From NCBI GenBank assembly GCA_965240325.2, contig OZ251233.1:310001-374000 (forward strand): a stretch of DNA of 64,000 nt. The letters are read 5' to 3'. Under the pieces are notes generated by a model. It did no database searches, was not told the origin of the DNA, and saw nothing but the letters and a program-made list of their open reading frames with translations. Positions 1 to 13,300 of this stretch are shown here, one piece after another. Made by a program: the position numbers and the translations under genes. The number at the start of each line of letters is the position of its first letter. Position 1 is the first letter of the stretch. Source of the DNA: Rebecca billardiae RCC1528. Lineage: Eukaryota; Haptophyta.

Positions 1-3000
1 ACGCCCATGCTCGCTCAGAGCCGCGCTGCATGACGCGCCGCCGCCGCTCCTCACGGCCGCGCGCCCGCAGGGCTGCGGCTTCGCGCCCGAGCCGCAGCCC
101 TGCGGCCGCAGCCCTGCGGCCGCAGGCCGGCGGCCGCAGGCCTGCGGTGGCCCAGCAGGCTGCTGCTGCTGCTCGGCTCACTCGCGCGGCGCGAGGCGAT
201 TGGCGCGTCCTCGACGCCCATGCTCGCTCCGAGCCGCGCTGCATGCCGCGCCGCCGCCACTCCTCACGGCCACGCGCCCGCAGGGCTGCGGCTCCGCGCC
301 CGAGCCGCAGCCCTGCGGCCGCAGCCCTGCGGCCGCAGGCCTGCGGCCGCAGGCCTGCGGTGGCCCAGCAGGCTGCTGCTGCTGCTCGGCCCACTCGCGC
401 GGCGCGAGGCGATTGGCGGGTCCTCGACGCCCATGCTCGCTCCGAGCCGCACTGCATGCCGCGCCGCCGCCACTCCTCACGGCCGCGCGCCCACAGGGCT
501 GCGGCTCCGCGACCGAGCCGCAGCCCTGCGGCCGCAGGCCTGCGGCCGCAGGCCTGCGGCCGCAGGCCTGCGGTGGCCCAGCAGGCTGCTGCTGCTGCTC
601 GGCTCAGTCGTGCGGCGCGAGGCGAGCGGGCAGGCGGGTGGCAGCAGTGCTGATTGGCGCGTCCCCGACGCCCATGCTCGCTCCGAGCCGCGCTGCATGC
701 CGCGCCGCCGCCACTCCTCACGGCGGCGCGCCCGCAGGGCTGCGGCTCCGCGCCCGAGCCGCAGCCCTGCGGCCGCAGCCCTGCGGCCGCAGCCCTGCGG
801 CCGCAGGCCTGCGGTGGCCCAGCAGGCTGCTGCTGCTGCTCGGTTCACTCGCGCGGCGCGAGGCGATTGGCGCGTCCTCGACGCCCATGCTCGCTCCGAG
901 CCGCACTGCATGCCGCGCCGCCGCCACTCCTCACGGCCGCGCGCCCGCAGGGCTGCGGCTCCGCGCCCGAGCCGCAGCCCTGCGGCCGCAGCCCTGCGGC
1001 CGCAGGCCTGCGCTGGCCCAGCAGGCTGCTGCTGCTGCCCGGCCCACTCGCGTGGCGCGAGGCGATTGGCGCGTCCTCGACGCCGATGCTCGCTCCGAGC
1101 CGCACTGCATGCCGCGCCGCCGCCACTCCTCACGGCCGCGCGCCCACAGGGCTGCGGCTCCGCGACCGAGCCGCAGGGCTGCGGCCGCAGGCCTGCGGCC
1201 GCAGCCCTGCGGACGCAGGCTGATGCTGCTGTGTGGCTCAGTCGCGCGGCGCGAGGCGAGCGGGCAGGCGGGTGGCCGCGGTGCTGATTGGCGCGTCCTC
1301 GACGCCCATGCTTGCTCTGAGCCGCGCTGCATGACGCGCCGCCGCCGCTCCTCACGGCCGCGCGCCCGCAGGGCTGCGGCTCCGCGCCCGAGCCGCAGCC
1401 CTGCAGCCGCAGCCCTGCGGCCGCAGCCCTGCAGCCGCAGGCCTGCGGTGGCCCAGCAGGCTGCTGCTGCTGCTCTGCTCAGTCGCGCGGCGCGAGGCGA
1501 TTGGCGCGTCCTCGACGCCCATGCTCGCTCCGAGCCGCGCTGCTTGCCGCGCCGCCGCCACTCCTCACGGCCGCGCGCCCGCAGGGCTGCGGCTCCGCGA
1601 CCGAGCCGCAGGGCTGCGGCCGCAGGCCTGCGGCCGCAGCCCTGCGGAAGCAGGCTGATGCTGCTGCTCGGCTCAGTCGCACGGCGCGAGGCGAGCGGGC
1701 GGGCGGGTGGCCGCGGTGCTGATTGGCGCGTCCTCGACGCCCATGCTCGCTCCGAGCCGCGCTGCATGCCGCGCCGCCGCCACTCCTCACGGCCGCGCGC
1801 CCGCAGGGCTGCGGCTCCGCGACCGAGCCGCAGGGCTGCGGCCGCAGGCCTGCGGCCGCAGCCCTGCGGAAGCAGGCTGATGCTGCTGCTCGGCTCAGGC
1901 GCACGGCGCGAGGCGAGCGGGCGGGCGGGTGGCCGCGGTGCTGATTGGCGCGTCCTCGACGCCCATGCTTGCTCTGAGCCGCGCTGCATGACGCGCCGCC
2001 GCCGCTCCTCACGGCCGCGCGCCCGCAGGGCTGCGGCTCCGCGCCCGAGCCGCAGCCCTGCAGCCGCAGCCCTGCGGCCGCAGCCCTGCAGCCGCAGGCC
2101 TGCGGTGGCCCAGCAGGCTGCTGCTGCTGCTCGGCTCAGTCGCGCGGCGCGAGGCGATTGGCGCGTCCTCGACGCCCATGCTCGCTCCGAGCCGCGCTGC
2201 TTGCCGCGCCGCCGCCACTCCTCACGGCCGCGCGCCCGCAGGGCTGCGGCTCCGCGACCGAGCCGCAGCCCTGCAGCCGCAGCCCTGCGGCCGCAGCCCT
2301 GCAGCCGCAGGCCTGCGGTGGCCCAGCAGGCTGCTGCTGCTGCTCGGCTCAGTCGCGCGGCGCGAGGCGATTGGCGCGTCCTCGACGCCCATGCTCGCTC
2401 CGAGCCGCGCTGCTTGCCGCGCCGCCGCCACTCCTCACGGCCGCGCGCCCGCAGGGCTGCGGCTCCGCGACCGAGCCGCAGCCCTGCGGCCGCAGCCCTG
2501 CGGCCGCAGGCCTGCGCTGGCCCAGCAGGCTGCTGCTGCTGCTCGGCCCACTCGCGTGGCGCGAGGCGATTGGCGCGTCCTCGACGCCGATGCTCGCTCC
2601 GAGCCGCACTGCATGCCGCGCCGCCGCCACTCCTCACGGCCGCGCGCCCACAGGGCTGCGGCTCCGCGACCGAGCCGCAGGGCTGCGGCCGCAGGCCTGC
2701 GGCCGCAGCCCTGCGGACGCAGGCTGATGCTGCTGTGTGGCTCAGTCGCGCGGCGCGAGGCGAGCGGGCGGGCGGGTGGCCGCGGTGCTGATTGGCGCGT
2801 CCTCGACGCCCATGCTCGCTCCGAGCCGCGCTGCATGACGCGCCGCCGCCGCTCCTCACGGCCGCGCGCCCGCAGGGCTGCGGCTTCGCGCCCGAGCCGC
2901 AGCCCTGCGGCGCAGGCCTGCGGCCGCAGGCCTGCGGAAGCAGGCTGCTGCTGCTGCTCGGCTCAGTCGTGCGGCGCGAGGCGAGCGGGCAGGCGGGTGG

Positions 3001-6000
3001 CAGCGGTGCTGATTGGCGCGTCTTCGACGCCCATGCTCGCTCCGAGCCGCGCTGCATGCCGCGCCGCCGCCACTCCTCACGGCCGCGCGCCCGCAGGTCT
3101 GCGGCTTCGCGCCCGAGCCGCAGCCTTGCGGCCGCAGGCCTGCGGGCGCAGGCCTGCGGTGGCCCAGCAGGCTGCTGCTGCTGCTCGGCTCAGTCGCGCG
3201 GCGCGAGGCGATTGGCGCGTCCTCGACGCCCATGCATGCTCCGAGCCGCACTGCATGCCGCGCCGCCGCCACTCCTCACGGCCGCGCGCCCACAGGGCTG
3301 CGGCTCCGCGACCGAGCCGAAGGGCTGCGGCCGCAGGCCTGCGGCCGCAGCCCTGCGGAAGCAGGCTGATGCTGCTGCTCGGCTCAGTCGCGCAGCGCGA
3401 GGCGAGCGGGCGGGCGGTAGCCGCGGTGCTGATTGGCGCGTCCTCGACGCCCATGCTCGCTCCGAGCCGCGCTGCATGACGCGCCGCCGCCACTCCTGAC
3501 GGCTGCGCGCCCGCAGGGCTGCGGCTCCGCGCCCGAGCCGCAGCCCTGCGGCCGCAGCCCTGCGGCCGCAGCCCTGCGGCCGCAGGCCTGCGGTGGCCCA
3601 GCAGGCTGCTGCTGCTGCTCGGCTCAGTCGCGCGGCGCGAGGCGGTTGGCGCGTCCTCGACGCCCATGCTCGCTCCGAGCAGAGCTGCACGCCGCGCCGC
3701 CGCCACTCCTCACGGCCGCGCGCCCGCAGGGCTGCGGCTCCGCGCCCGAGCCGCAGCCCTGCGGCCGCAGCCCTGCGGCCGCAGGCCTGCGGCCGCAGGC
3801 CTGCGGTGGCCCAGCAGGCTGCTGCTGCTGCTCGGCCCATTCGCGCGGCGCGAGGCGATTGGCGCGTCCTCGACGCCCATGCTCGCTCCGAGCCGCGCTG
3901 CATGACGCGCCGCCGCCGCTCCTCACGGCCGCGCGCCCGCAGGGCTGCGGCTTCGCGCCCGAGCCGCAGCCCTGCGGCGCAGGCCTGCGGCCGCAGGCCT
4001 GCGGAAGCAGGCTGCTGCTGCTGCTCGGCTCAGTCGTGCGGCGCGAGGCGAGCGGGCAGGCGGGTGGCAGCGGTGCTGATTGGCACGTCCTCGACGCCCA
4101 TGCTCGCTCCGAGCCGCGCTGCATGTAGCGCCGCCGCCACTCCTCACGGCCGCGCGCCCGCAGGGCTGCGGCTCCGCGACCGAGCCGCAGGGCTGCGGCC
4201 GCAGGCCTGCGGCCGCAGCCCTGCGGAAGCAGGCTGATGCTGCTGCTCGGCTCAGTCGCACGGCGCGAGGCGAGCGGGCGGGCGGGTGGCCGCGGTGCTG
4301 ATTGGCGCGTCCTCGACGCCCATGCTTGCTCCGAGCCGCGCTGCATGACGCGCCGCCGCCGCTCCTCACGGCCGCGCGCCCGCAGGGCTGCGGCTCCGCG
4401 CCCGAGCCGCAGCCCTGCAGCCGCAGCCCTGCGGCCGCAGCCCTGCAGCCGCAGGCCTGCGGTGGCCCAGCAGGCTGCTGCTGCTGCTCGGCTCAGTCGC
4501 GCGGCGCGAGGCGATTGGCGCGTCCTCGACGCCCATGCTCGCTCCGAGCCGCGCTGCTTGCCGCGCCGCCGCCACTCCTCACGGCCGCGCGCCCGCAGGG
4601 CTGCGGCTCCGCGACCGAGCCGCAGGGCTGCGGCCGCAGGCCTGCGGCCGCAGCCCTGCGGAAGCAGGCTGATGCTGCTGCTCGGCTCAGTCGCACGGCG
4701 CGAGGCGAGCGGGCGGGCGGGTGGCCGCGGTGCTGATTGGCGCGTCCTCGACGCCCATGCTTGCTCTGAGCCGCGCTGCATGACGCGCCGCCGCCACTCC
4801 TCACGGCCGCGCGCCCGCAGGGCTGCGGCTCCGCGACCGAGCCGCAGGGCTGCGGCCGCAGGCCTGCGGCCGCAGCCCTGCGGAAGCAGGCTGATGCTGC
4901 TGCTCGGCTCAGTCGCACGGCGCGAGGCGAGCGGGCGGGCGGGTGGCCGCGGTGCTGATTGGCGCGTCCTCGACGCCCATGCTTGCTCTGAGCCGCGCTG
5001 CATGACGCGCCGCCGCCGCTCCTCACGGCCGCGCGCCCGCAGGGCTGCGGCTCCGCGCCCGAGCCGCAGCCCTGCAGCCGCAGCCCTGCGGCCGCAGCCC
5101 TGCAGCCGCAGGCCTGCGGTGGCCCAGCAGGCTGCTGCTGCTGCTCGGCTCAGTCGCGCGGCGCGAGGCGATTGGCGCGTCCTCGACGCCCATGCTCGCT
5201 CCGAGCCGCGCTGCTTGCCGCGCCGCCGCCACTCCTCACGGCCGCGCGCCCGCAGGGCTGCGGCTCCGCGACCGAGCCGCAGGGCTGCGGCCGCAGGCCT
5301 GCGGCCGCAGCCCTGCGGAAGCAGGCTGATGCTGCTGCTCGGCTCAGTCGCACCGCGCGAGGCGAGCGGGCGGGCGGGTGGCCGCGGTGCTGATTGGCGC
5401 GTCCTCGACGCCCATGCTCGCTTCGAGCCGCGCTGCATGCCGCGCCGCCGCCACTCCTCACGGCCGCGCGCCCGCAGGGCTGCGGCTCCGCGACCGAGCC
5501 GCAGGGCTGCGGCCGCAGGCCTGCGGCCGCAGCCCTGCGGAAGCAGGCTGATGCTGCTGCTCGGCTCAGTCGCACGGCGCGAGGCGAGCGGGCGGGCGGG
5601 TGGCCGCGGTGCTGATTGGCGCGTCCTCGACGCCCATGCTTGCTCTGAGCCGCGCTGCATGACGCGCCGCCGCCGCTCCTCACGGCCGCGCGCCCGCAGG
5701 GCTGCGGCTCCGCGCCCGAGCCGCAGCCCTGCGGCCGCAGCCCTGCGGCCGCAGCCCTGCAGCCGCAGGCCTGCGGTGGCCCAGCAGGCTGCTGCTGCTG
5801 CTCGGCTCAGTCGCGCGGCGCGAGGCGATTGGCGCGTCCTCGACGCCCATGCTCGCTCCGAGCCGCGCTGCACGCCGCGCCGCCGCCACTCCTCACGGCC
5901 GCGCGCCCGCAGGGCTGCGGCTCCGCGCCCGAGCCGCAGCCCTGCGGCCGCAGCCCTGCGGCCGCAGCCCTGCAGCCGCAGGCCTGCGGTGGTCCAGCAG

Positions 6001-9000
6001 GCTGCTGCTGCTGCTCGGCTCTGTCGCGCGGCGCGAGGCGATTGGCGCGTCCTCGACGCCCATGCTCGCTCCGAGCCGCGCTGCACGCCGCGCCGCCGCC
6101 ACTCCTCACGGCCGCGCGCCCGCAGGGCTGCGGCTCCGCGCCCGAGCCGCAGCCCTGCGGCCGCAGCCCTGCGGCCGCAGCCCTGCAGCCGCAGGCCTGC
6201 GGTGGCCCAGCAGGCTGCTGCTGCTGCTCGGCTCTGTCGCGCGGCACGAGGCGATTGGCGCGTCCTCGACGCCCAAGCTCGCTCCGAGCCGCGCTGCACG
6301 CCGCGCCGCCGCCACTTTTCACGGCCGCGCGCCCGCAGGGCTGCGGCTCCGCGCCCGGGCCGCAGCCCTGCGGCCGCAGCCCTGCGGCCGCAGGCCTGCA
6401 GCCGCAGGCCTGAGGTGGCCCAGCAGGCTGCTGCTGCTGCTCGGCCCACTCGCGCGGCGCGAGGCGATTGGCGCGTCCTCGACGCCCATGCTCGCTCCGA
6501 GCCGCACTGCATGCCGCCCCGCCGCCACTCCTCACGGCCGCGCGCCCACAGGGCTGCGGCTCCGCGACCGAGCCGCAGGGCTGCGGCCGCAGGCCTGCGG
6601 CCGCAGCCCTGCGGAAGCAGGCTGCTGCTGCTGCTCGGCTCAGTCGCGCGGCGCGAGGCGAGCGGGCAGGCGGGTGGCAGCGGTGCTGATTGGCGCGTCT
6701 TCGACGCCCATGCTCGCTACGAGCCGTGCTGCATGCCGCGCCGCCGCCACTCCTCACGGCCGCGCGCCCGCAGGGCTGCGGCTCCGCGCCCGAGCCGCAG
6801 GGCTGCGGCCGCAGGCCTGCGGCCGCAGCCCTGCGGAAGCAGGCTGCTGCTGCTGCTCGGCTCAGTCGCGCGGCGCGAGGCGAGCGGGCAGGTGGGTGGC
6901 AGCGGTGCTGATTGGCGCGTCTTCGACGCCCATGCTCGCTCCGAGCCGTGCTGCATGCCGCGCCGCCGCCACTCCTCACGGCCGCGCGCCCGCAGGGCTG
7001 CGGCTCCGCGCCCGAGCCGCAGGGCTGCGGCCGCAGGGCTGCGGCCGCAGGCCTGCGCTGGCCCAGCAGGCTGCTGCTGCTGCTCGGCTCAGTCGCGCGG
7101 CGAGCGGGCGGGTGGCTGGCGGTGGTGCTGGATGGCGCGTCCTCGACGCCCATGCTCGCTCCGAGCCGCGCTGCACGCCGCGCCGCCGCCACTCCTCACG
7201 GCCGCGCGCCCGCAGGGCTGCGGGTCCGCGCCCGAGCCGCAGCCCTGCGCCCGCAGGCCTGCGGCCGCAGGCCTGCGGTGGCCCAGCAGGCTGCTGCTGC
7301 TGCTCGGCTCATTCGCGCGGCGCGAGGCGATTGGCGCGTCCTCGACGCCCATGCTCGCTCCGAGCCGCACTGCATGCCGCTCCGCCGCCACTCCTCACGG
7401 CCGCGCGCCCACAGGGCTGCGGCTCCGCGACCGAGCCGCAGGGCTGCGGCCGCAGGCCTGCGGCCGCAGGCCTGCGTTGGCCCAGCAGGCTGCTGCTGCT
7501 GCTCGGCTCAGACGCGCGGCGCGGGGCGAGCGGGAGAGCACGTGGCCGGTGCTGATTGGCACCTCCTCGCCGCCGAAGCTCGCTCCAAGCCGCGCTGTAT
7601 GCCGCGACGCCGCCACTCCTCACGGCCGCGCGCCCGCAGGGCTGCGGCTCCGCGCCCGAGCCGCAGCCCTGCGGCCGCAGCCCTGCGGCCGCAGGCCTGC
7701 GTTGGCCCAGCAGGCTGCTGCTGCTGCTCGGCTCAGACGCGCGGCGCGGGGCGAGCGGGAGAGCACGTGGCCGGTGCTGATTGGCACCTCCTCGCCGCCG
7801 AAGCTCGCTCCAAGCCGCGCTGTATGCCGCGCCGCCGCCACTCCTCACGGCCGCGCGCCCGCAGGGCTGCGGGTCCGCGCCCGAGCCGCAGCCCTGCGGC
7901 CGCAGGCCTGCGGCCGCAGGCCTGCGGTGGCCCAGCAGGCTGCTGCTGCTGCTCGGCTCATTCGCGCGGCGCGAGGCGATTGGCGCGTCCTCGACGCCCA
8001 TGCTCGCTCCGAGCCGCACTGCATGCCGCTCCGCCGCCACTCCTCACGGCCGCGCGCCCACAGGGCTGCGGCTCCGCGACCGAGCCGCAGGGCTGCGGCC
8101 GCAGGCCTGCGGCCGCAGGCCTGCGTTGGCCCAGCAGGCTGCTGCTGCTGCTCGGCTCAGACGCGCGGCGCGGGGCGAGCGGGAGAGCACGTGGCCGGTG
8201 CTGATTGGCACCTCCTCGCCGCCGAAGCTCGCTCCAAGCCGCGCTGTATGCCGCGCCGCCGCCACTCCTCACGGCCGCGCGCCCGCAGGGCTGTGGCTTC
8301 GCGCCCGAGCCGCAGCCCTGCGGCCGCAGCCCTGCGGCCGCAGGCCTGCGGTGGCCCAGCAGGCTGCTGCTGCTGCTCGGCTCACTCGCGCGGCGCGAGG
8401 CGATTGGCGCGTCCTCGACGCCCATGCTCGCTCCGAGCCGCGCTGCACGCCGCGCCGCCGCCACTCCTCACGGCCGCGCGCCCGCAGGGCTGCGGCTCCG
8501 CGCCCGAGCCGCAGGGCTGCGGCCGCAGGCCTGCGGCCGCAGCCCTGCGGAAGCAGGCTGATGCTGCTGCTCGGCTCAGTCGCGCGGCGCGGGGCGAGCG
8601 GGCGGGCGGGTGGCCGCGGTGCTGATTGGCGCGTCCTCGACGCCCATGCTCGCTCCGAGCCGCGCTGCGTGACGCGCCGCCGCCACTCCTCACGGCCGCG
8701 CGCCCGCAGGACTGCGGCTCCGCGCCCGAGCCGCAGCCCTGCGGCAGCAGCCCTGCGGCCGCAGGCCTGCGGCCGCAGGCCTGCGGTGGCCCAGCAGGCT
8801 GCTGCTGCTTCTCGGCCCACTCGCGCGGCGCGAGGCAATTGGCGCGTCCTCGACGCCCATGCTCGCTCTGAGCCGCGCTGCACGCCGCGCCGCCGCCACT
8901 CCTCACGGCCGCGCGGCCGCAGGGCTGCGGCTCAGCGCCGCAGCCCTGCGGCCGCAGGCCTGCGGTGGCCCAGCAGGCTGCTGCTGCTGCCCGGCCCACT

Positions 9001-9683
9001 CGCGTGGCGCGAGGCGATTGGCGCGTCCTCGACGCCGATGCTCGCTCCGAGCCGCACTGCATGCCGCGCCGCCGCCACTCCTCACGGCCGCGCGCCCACA
9101 GGGCTGCGGCTCCGCGACCGAGCCGCAGGGCTGCGGCCGCAGGCCTGCGGCCGCAGCCCTGCGGAAGCAGGCTGATGCTGCTGTTCGGTTCAGTCGCGCG
9201 GCGCGAGGCGAGCGGGCGGGCGGGTGGCCGCGGTGCTGATTGGCGCGTCCTCGACGCCCATGCTTGCTCCGAGCCGCGCTGCATGACGCGCCGCCGCCGC
9301 TCCTCACGGCCGCGCGCCCGCAGGGCTGCGGCTTCGCGCCCGATCCGCAGCCCTGCGGCGCAGGCCTGCGGCCGCAGGCCTGCGGAAGCAGGCTGCTGCT
9401 GCTGCTCGGCTCAGTCGCGCGGCGCGAGGCGATTGGCGCGTCCTCGACGCCCATGCTCGCTCCGAGCCGCACTGCATGCCGCGCCGCCGCCACTCCTCAC
9501 GGCCGCGCGCCCACAGGGCTGCGGCTCTGCGACCGAGCCGCAGCCCTGCGGCGCAGGCCTGCGGCCGCAGGCCTGCGGAAGCAGGCTGCTGCTTCTGCTC
9601 GGCTCAGTCGCGTGGCGCGAGGCGAGCGGGCGGGCGGGTGGCCGCGGTGCTGATTGGCGCGTCCTCGACGCCCATGCTCGCCC
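1..9683. repeat. Satellite array A, about 213/222-bp tandem units
   Basis: About 45 head-to-tail units. The landmark acgcccatgctcgctc recurs at 1, 214, 427, 668, 881, 1302, 1515, 1737 and 1959, giving mostly 213- or 222-bp spacing, with some 199 and 241. Each unit carries the motif actcctcacggccg, a palindrome-rich core built from 14-bp subrepeats (ccctgcggccgcag and the self-complementary ccgcaggcctgcgg), then a CTG run (ctgctgctgctgctcggct). The 222-bp type differs from the 213-bp type by a 28-bp insertion before the gattggcgcg motif, a 5-bp deletion near the CTG run and one fewer 14-bp subrepeat. A third variant occurs around 7,500-8,260. Reading frames stay open for long distances on both strands because the sequence is GC-rich and 213 and 222 are multiples of three. 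I see no protein signal. The array starts before the window. Confidence 0.95.
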
Positions 9684-10311
9684 AAAACTTCGGGCCCGAA
9701 ACTTCGGGCCGTCCGCTGTGACTGGCCTCGCTGCTGCTGCTGCTCGGCTGAGTGGGCAGCGACAGACTTGTGGGTTGGAGGTCGTCCTACATTGCCCACA
9801 CTCCCTGCCCGTGCTCGCCCCGCGCCGCTCTGCACGCCGCACAACATCGCCACTCCTCACGCCGGCGCACCCGCAGGCCCGAAGTTTCGGGCCCGAAACT
9901 TCGGGCCCGAAACTTCGGGCCGTCCGCTGTGACTGGCCTCGCTGCTGCTGCTGCTCGGCTGAGTGGGCAGCGGCAGACTTGTGGGTTGGAGGTCGTCCTA
10001 CGTTGCCCACTCTCCCTGCCCGTGCTCGCCCCGCGCCGCTCTGCATGCCGCACAACATCGCCACTCCTCACGCCGGCGCACCCGCAGGCCCGAAGTTTTG
10101 GGCCCGAAACTTCGGGCCCGAAACTTCGGGCCGTCCGCTGTGACTGGCCTCGCTGCTGCTGCTGCTCGGCTGAGTGGGCAGCGACAGACTTGTGGGTTGG
10201 AGGTCGTCCTACACTGCCCACTCTCCCTGCCCGTGCTCGTCCAGCGCCGCTCTGCACGATCGCTACTCCGCACGCCGGCGCACCCGCAGGCCCGCAGTTT
10301 CGGTCCCGAAA
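9684..10311 (+). repeat. Satellite array B, left block in forward orientation
   Basis: Three units of about 211 bp in the same orientation as array A. Each has a core of cccgaaacttcggg and its complement, then tccgctgtgactgg, a CTG run, gggttggaggtcgtcc and actcctcacgccgg. The junction with array A at about 9,675-9,684 lies in shared sequence (tgctcgccc), as expected if the two arrays were joined by recombination between related units. Confidence 0.9.
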
Positions 10312-13300
10312 CTTCGGGCCCGAAACTTTGGGCCTGCGGGTGCGCCGGCGTGAGGAGTGGCGATGTTGTGCGGCGTGCAGAGCGGCGCGGGGCGAGCACG
10401 GGCAGGGAGCGTGGGCCGTGTGGGACGACCTCCAGTCCACAAGTCTGTCGCTGCCCACTCAGCCGAGCAGCAGCAGCAGCGAGGCCAGTCACAGCGGACG
10501 GCCCGAAGTTTCGGGCCCGAAGTTTCGGGCCCGAAACTTCGGGCCTGCGGGTGCGCCGGCGTGAGGAGTGGCGATGTTGTGCGGCGTGCAGAGCGGCACG
10601 GGGCGAGCACGGGCAGGGAGAGTGGGCAATGTAGGACGACCTCCAACCCACAAGTCTGTCGCTGCCCACTCAGCCGAGCAGCAGCAGCAGCGAGGCCAGT
10701 CACAGCGGACGGCCCGAAGTTTCGGGCCCGAAGTTTCGGGCCCGAAACTTCGGGCCTGCGGGTGCGCCGGCGTGAGGAGTGGCGATGTTGTGCGGCGTGC
10801 AGAGCGGCGCGGGGCGAGCACGGGCAGGGAGAGTGGGCAACGTAGGACGACCTCCAACCCACAAGTCTGCCGCTGCCCACTCAGCCGAGCAGCAGCAGCA
10901 GCGAGGCCAGTCACAGCGGACGGCCCGAAGTTTCGGGCCCGAAGTTTCGGGCCCGAAACTTCGGGCCTGCGGGTGCGCCGGCGTGAGGAGTGGCGATGTT
11001 GTGCGGCGTGCAGAGCGGCGCGGGGCGAGCACGGGCAGGGAGAGTGGGCAATGTAGGACGACCTCCAACCCACAAGTCTGTCGCTGCCCACTCAGCCGAG
11101 CAGCAGCAGCAGCGAGGCCAGTCACAGCGGACGGCCCGAAGTTTCGGGCCCGAAGTTTCGGGCCCGAAGTTTCGGGCCTGCGGGTGGGCCGGCGTGAGGA
11201 GTGGCGATGTTGTGCGGCGTGCAGAGCGGCGCGGGGCGAGCACGGGCAGGGAGAGTGGGCAATGTAGGACGACCTCCAACCCACAAGTCTGCCGCTGCCC
11301 ACTCAGCCGAGCAGCAGCAGCAGCGAGGCCAGTCACAGCGGACGGCCCGAAGTTTCGGGCCCGAAGTTTCGGGCCCAAAACTTCGGGCCTGCGGGTGCGC
11401 CGGCGTGAGGAGTGGCGATGTTGTGCGGCATGCAGAGCGGCGCGGGGCGAGCACGGGCAGGGAGAGTGGGCAATGTAGGACGACCTCCAACCCACAAGTC
11501 TGTCGCTGCCCACTCAGCCGAGCAGCAGCCGCAGCGAGGCCAGTCACAGCGGACAGCCCGAAGTTTCGGGCCCGAAACTTCGGGCCTGCGGGTGCGCCGG
11601 CGTGAGGAGTGGCGATGTTGTGCGGCGTGCAGAGCGGCGCGGGGCGAGCACGGGCAGGGAGTGTGGGCAATGTAGGACGACCTCCAACCCACAAGTCTGT
11701 CGCTGCCCACTCAGCCGAGCAGCAGCAGCAGCGAGGCCAGTCACAGCGGACGGCCCGAAGTTTCGGGCCCGAAGTTTCGGGCCCAAAACTTCGGGCCTGC
11801 GGGTGCGCCGGCGTGAGGAGTGGCGATGTTGTGCGGCATGCAGAGCGGCGCGGGGCGAGCACGGGCAGGGAGAGTGGGCAACGTAGGACGACCTCCAACC
11901 CACAAGTCTGCCGCTGCCCACTCAGCCGAGCAGCAGCAGCAGCGAGGCCAGTCACAGCGGACGGCCCGAAGTTTCGGGCCCGAAGTTTCGGGCCCGAAAC
12001 TTCGGGCCTGCTGGTGCGCCGGCGTGAGGAGTGGCGATGTTGTGCGGCGTGCAGAGCGGCGCGGGGCGAGCACGGGCAGGGAGTGTGGGCAATGTAGGAC
12101 GACCTCCAACCCACAAGTCTGTCGCTGCCCACTCAGCCGAGCAGCAGCAGCAGCGAGGCCAGTCACAGCGGACGGCCCGAAGTTTCGGGCCCGAAGTTTT
12201 GGGCCTGCTGGTGCGCCGGCGTGAGGAGTGGCGATGTTGTGCGGCGTGCAGAGCGGCGCGGGGCGAGCACGGGCAGGGAGAGTGGGCAATGTAGGACGAC
12301 CTCCAACCCACAAGTCTGCCGCTGCCCACTCAGCCGAGCAGCAGCAGCAGCGAGGCCAGTCACAGCGGACGGCCCGAAGTTTCGGGCCCGAAGTTTCGGG
12401 CCCAAAACTTCGGGCCTGTGGGTGCGCCGGCGTGAGGAGTGGCGATGTTGTGCGGCATGCAGAGCGGCGCGGGGCGAGCACGGGCAGGGAGAGTGGGCAA
12501 TGTAGGACGACCTCCAACCCACAAGTCTGTCGCTGCCCACTCAGCCGAGCAGCAGCAGCAGCGAGGCCAGTCACAGCGGACGGCCCGAAGTTTCGGGCCC
12601 GAAACTTCGGGCCCGAAGTTTCGGGCCCGAAACTTCGGGCCTGCGGGTGCGCCGGCGTGAGGAGTGGCGATGTTGTGCGGCGTGCAGAGCGGCGCGGGGC
12701 GAGCACGGGCAGGGAGTGTGGGCAATGTAGGACGACCTCCAACCCACAAGTCTGTCGCTGCCCACTCAGCCGAGCAGCAGCAGCAGCGAAGCCAGTCACA
12801 GCGGACGGCCCGAAGTTTCGGGCCCGAAGTTTCGGGCCCGAAGTTTCGGGCCTGCTGGTGCGCCGGCGTGAGGAGTGGCGATGTTGTGCGGCGTGCAGAG
12901 CGGCGCGGGGCGAGCACGGGCAGGGAGAGTGGGCCGTTTGGGACGACCTCCAGTCCACAAGTCTGTCGCTGCCCACTCAGCCGAGCAGCAGCAGCAGCGA
13001 GGCCAGTCACAGCGGACGGCCCGAAGTTTCGGGCCCGAAGTTTCGGGCCCGAAACTTCGGGCCTGCTGGTGCGCCGGCGTGAGGAGTGGCGATGTTGTGC
13101 GGCGTGCAGAGCGGCGCGGGGCGAGCACGGGCAGGGAGAGTGGGCAACGTAGGACGACCTCCAACCCACAAGTCTGCCGCTGCCCACTCAGCCGAGCAGC
13201 AGCAGCAGCGAGGCCAGTCACAGCGGACGGCCCGAAGTTTCGGGCCCGAAGTTTCGGGCCCGAAACTTCGGGCCTGCGGGTGCGCCGGCGTGAGGAGTGG

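Noticed and set aside
200-9175. Very long reading frames (up to about 1,460 codons) through satellite A on both strands
   Set aside because: Frames are open simultaneously in several phases and on both strands. The repeats are GC-rich with few stop-prone triplets and unit lengths divisible by three. The encoded peptide is just the repeat translated, with no domain.
10250-10350. Inverted satellite units read as a hammerhead-ribozyme or retrozyme repeat
   Set aside because: cgaaac recurs in the B core, but the companion ctgatga core and the three-helix arrangement were not found, so the match is only a short word.
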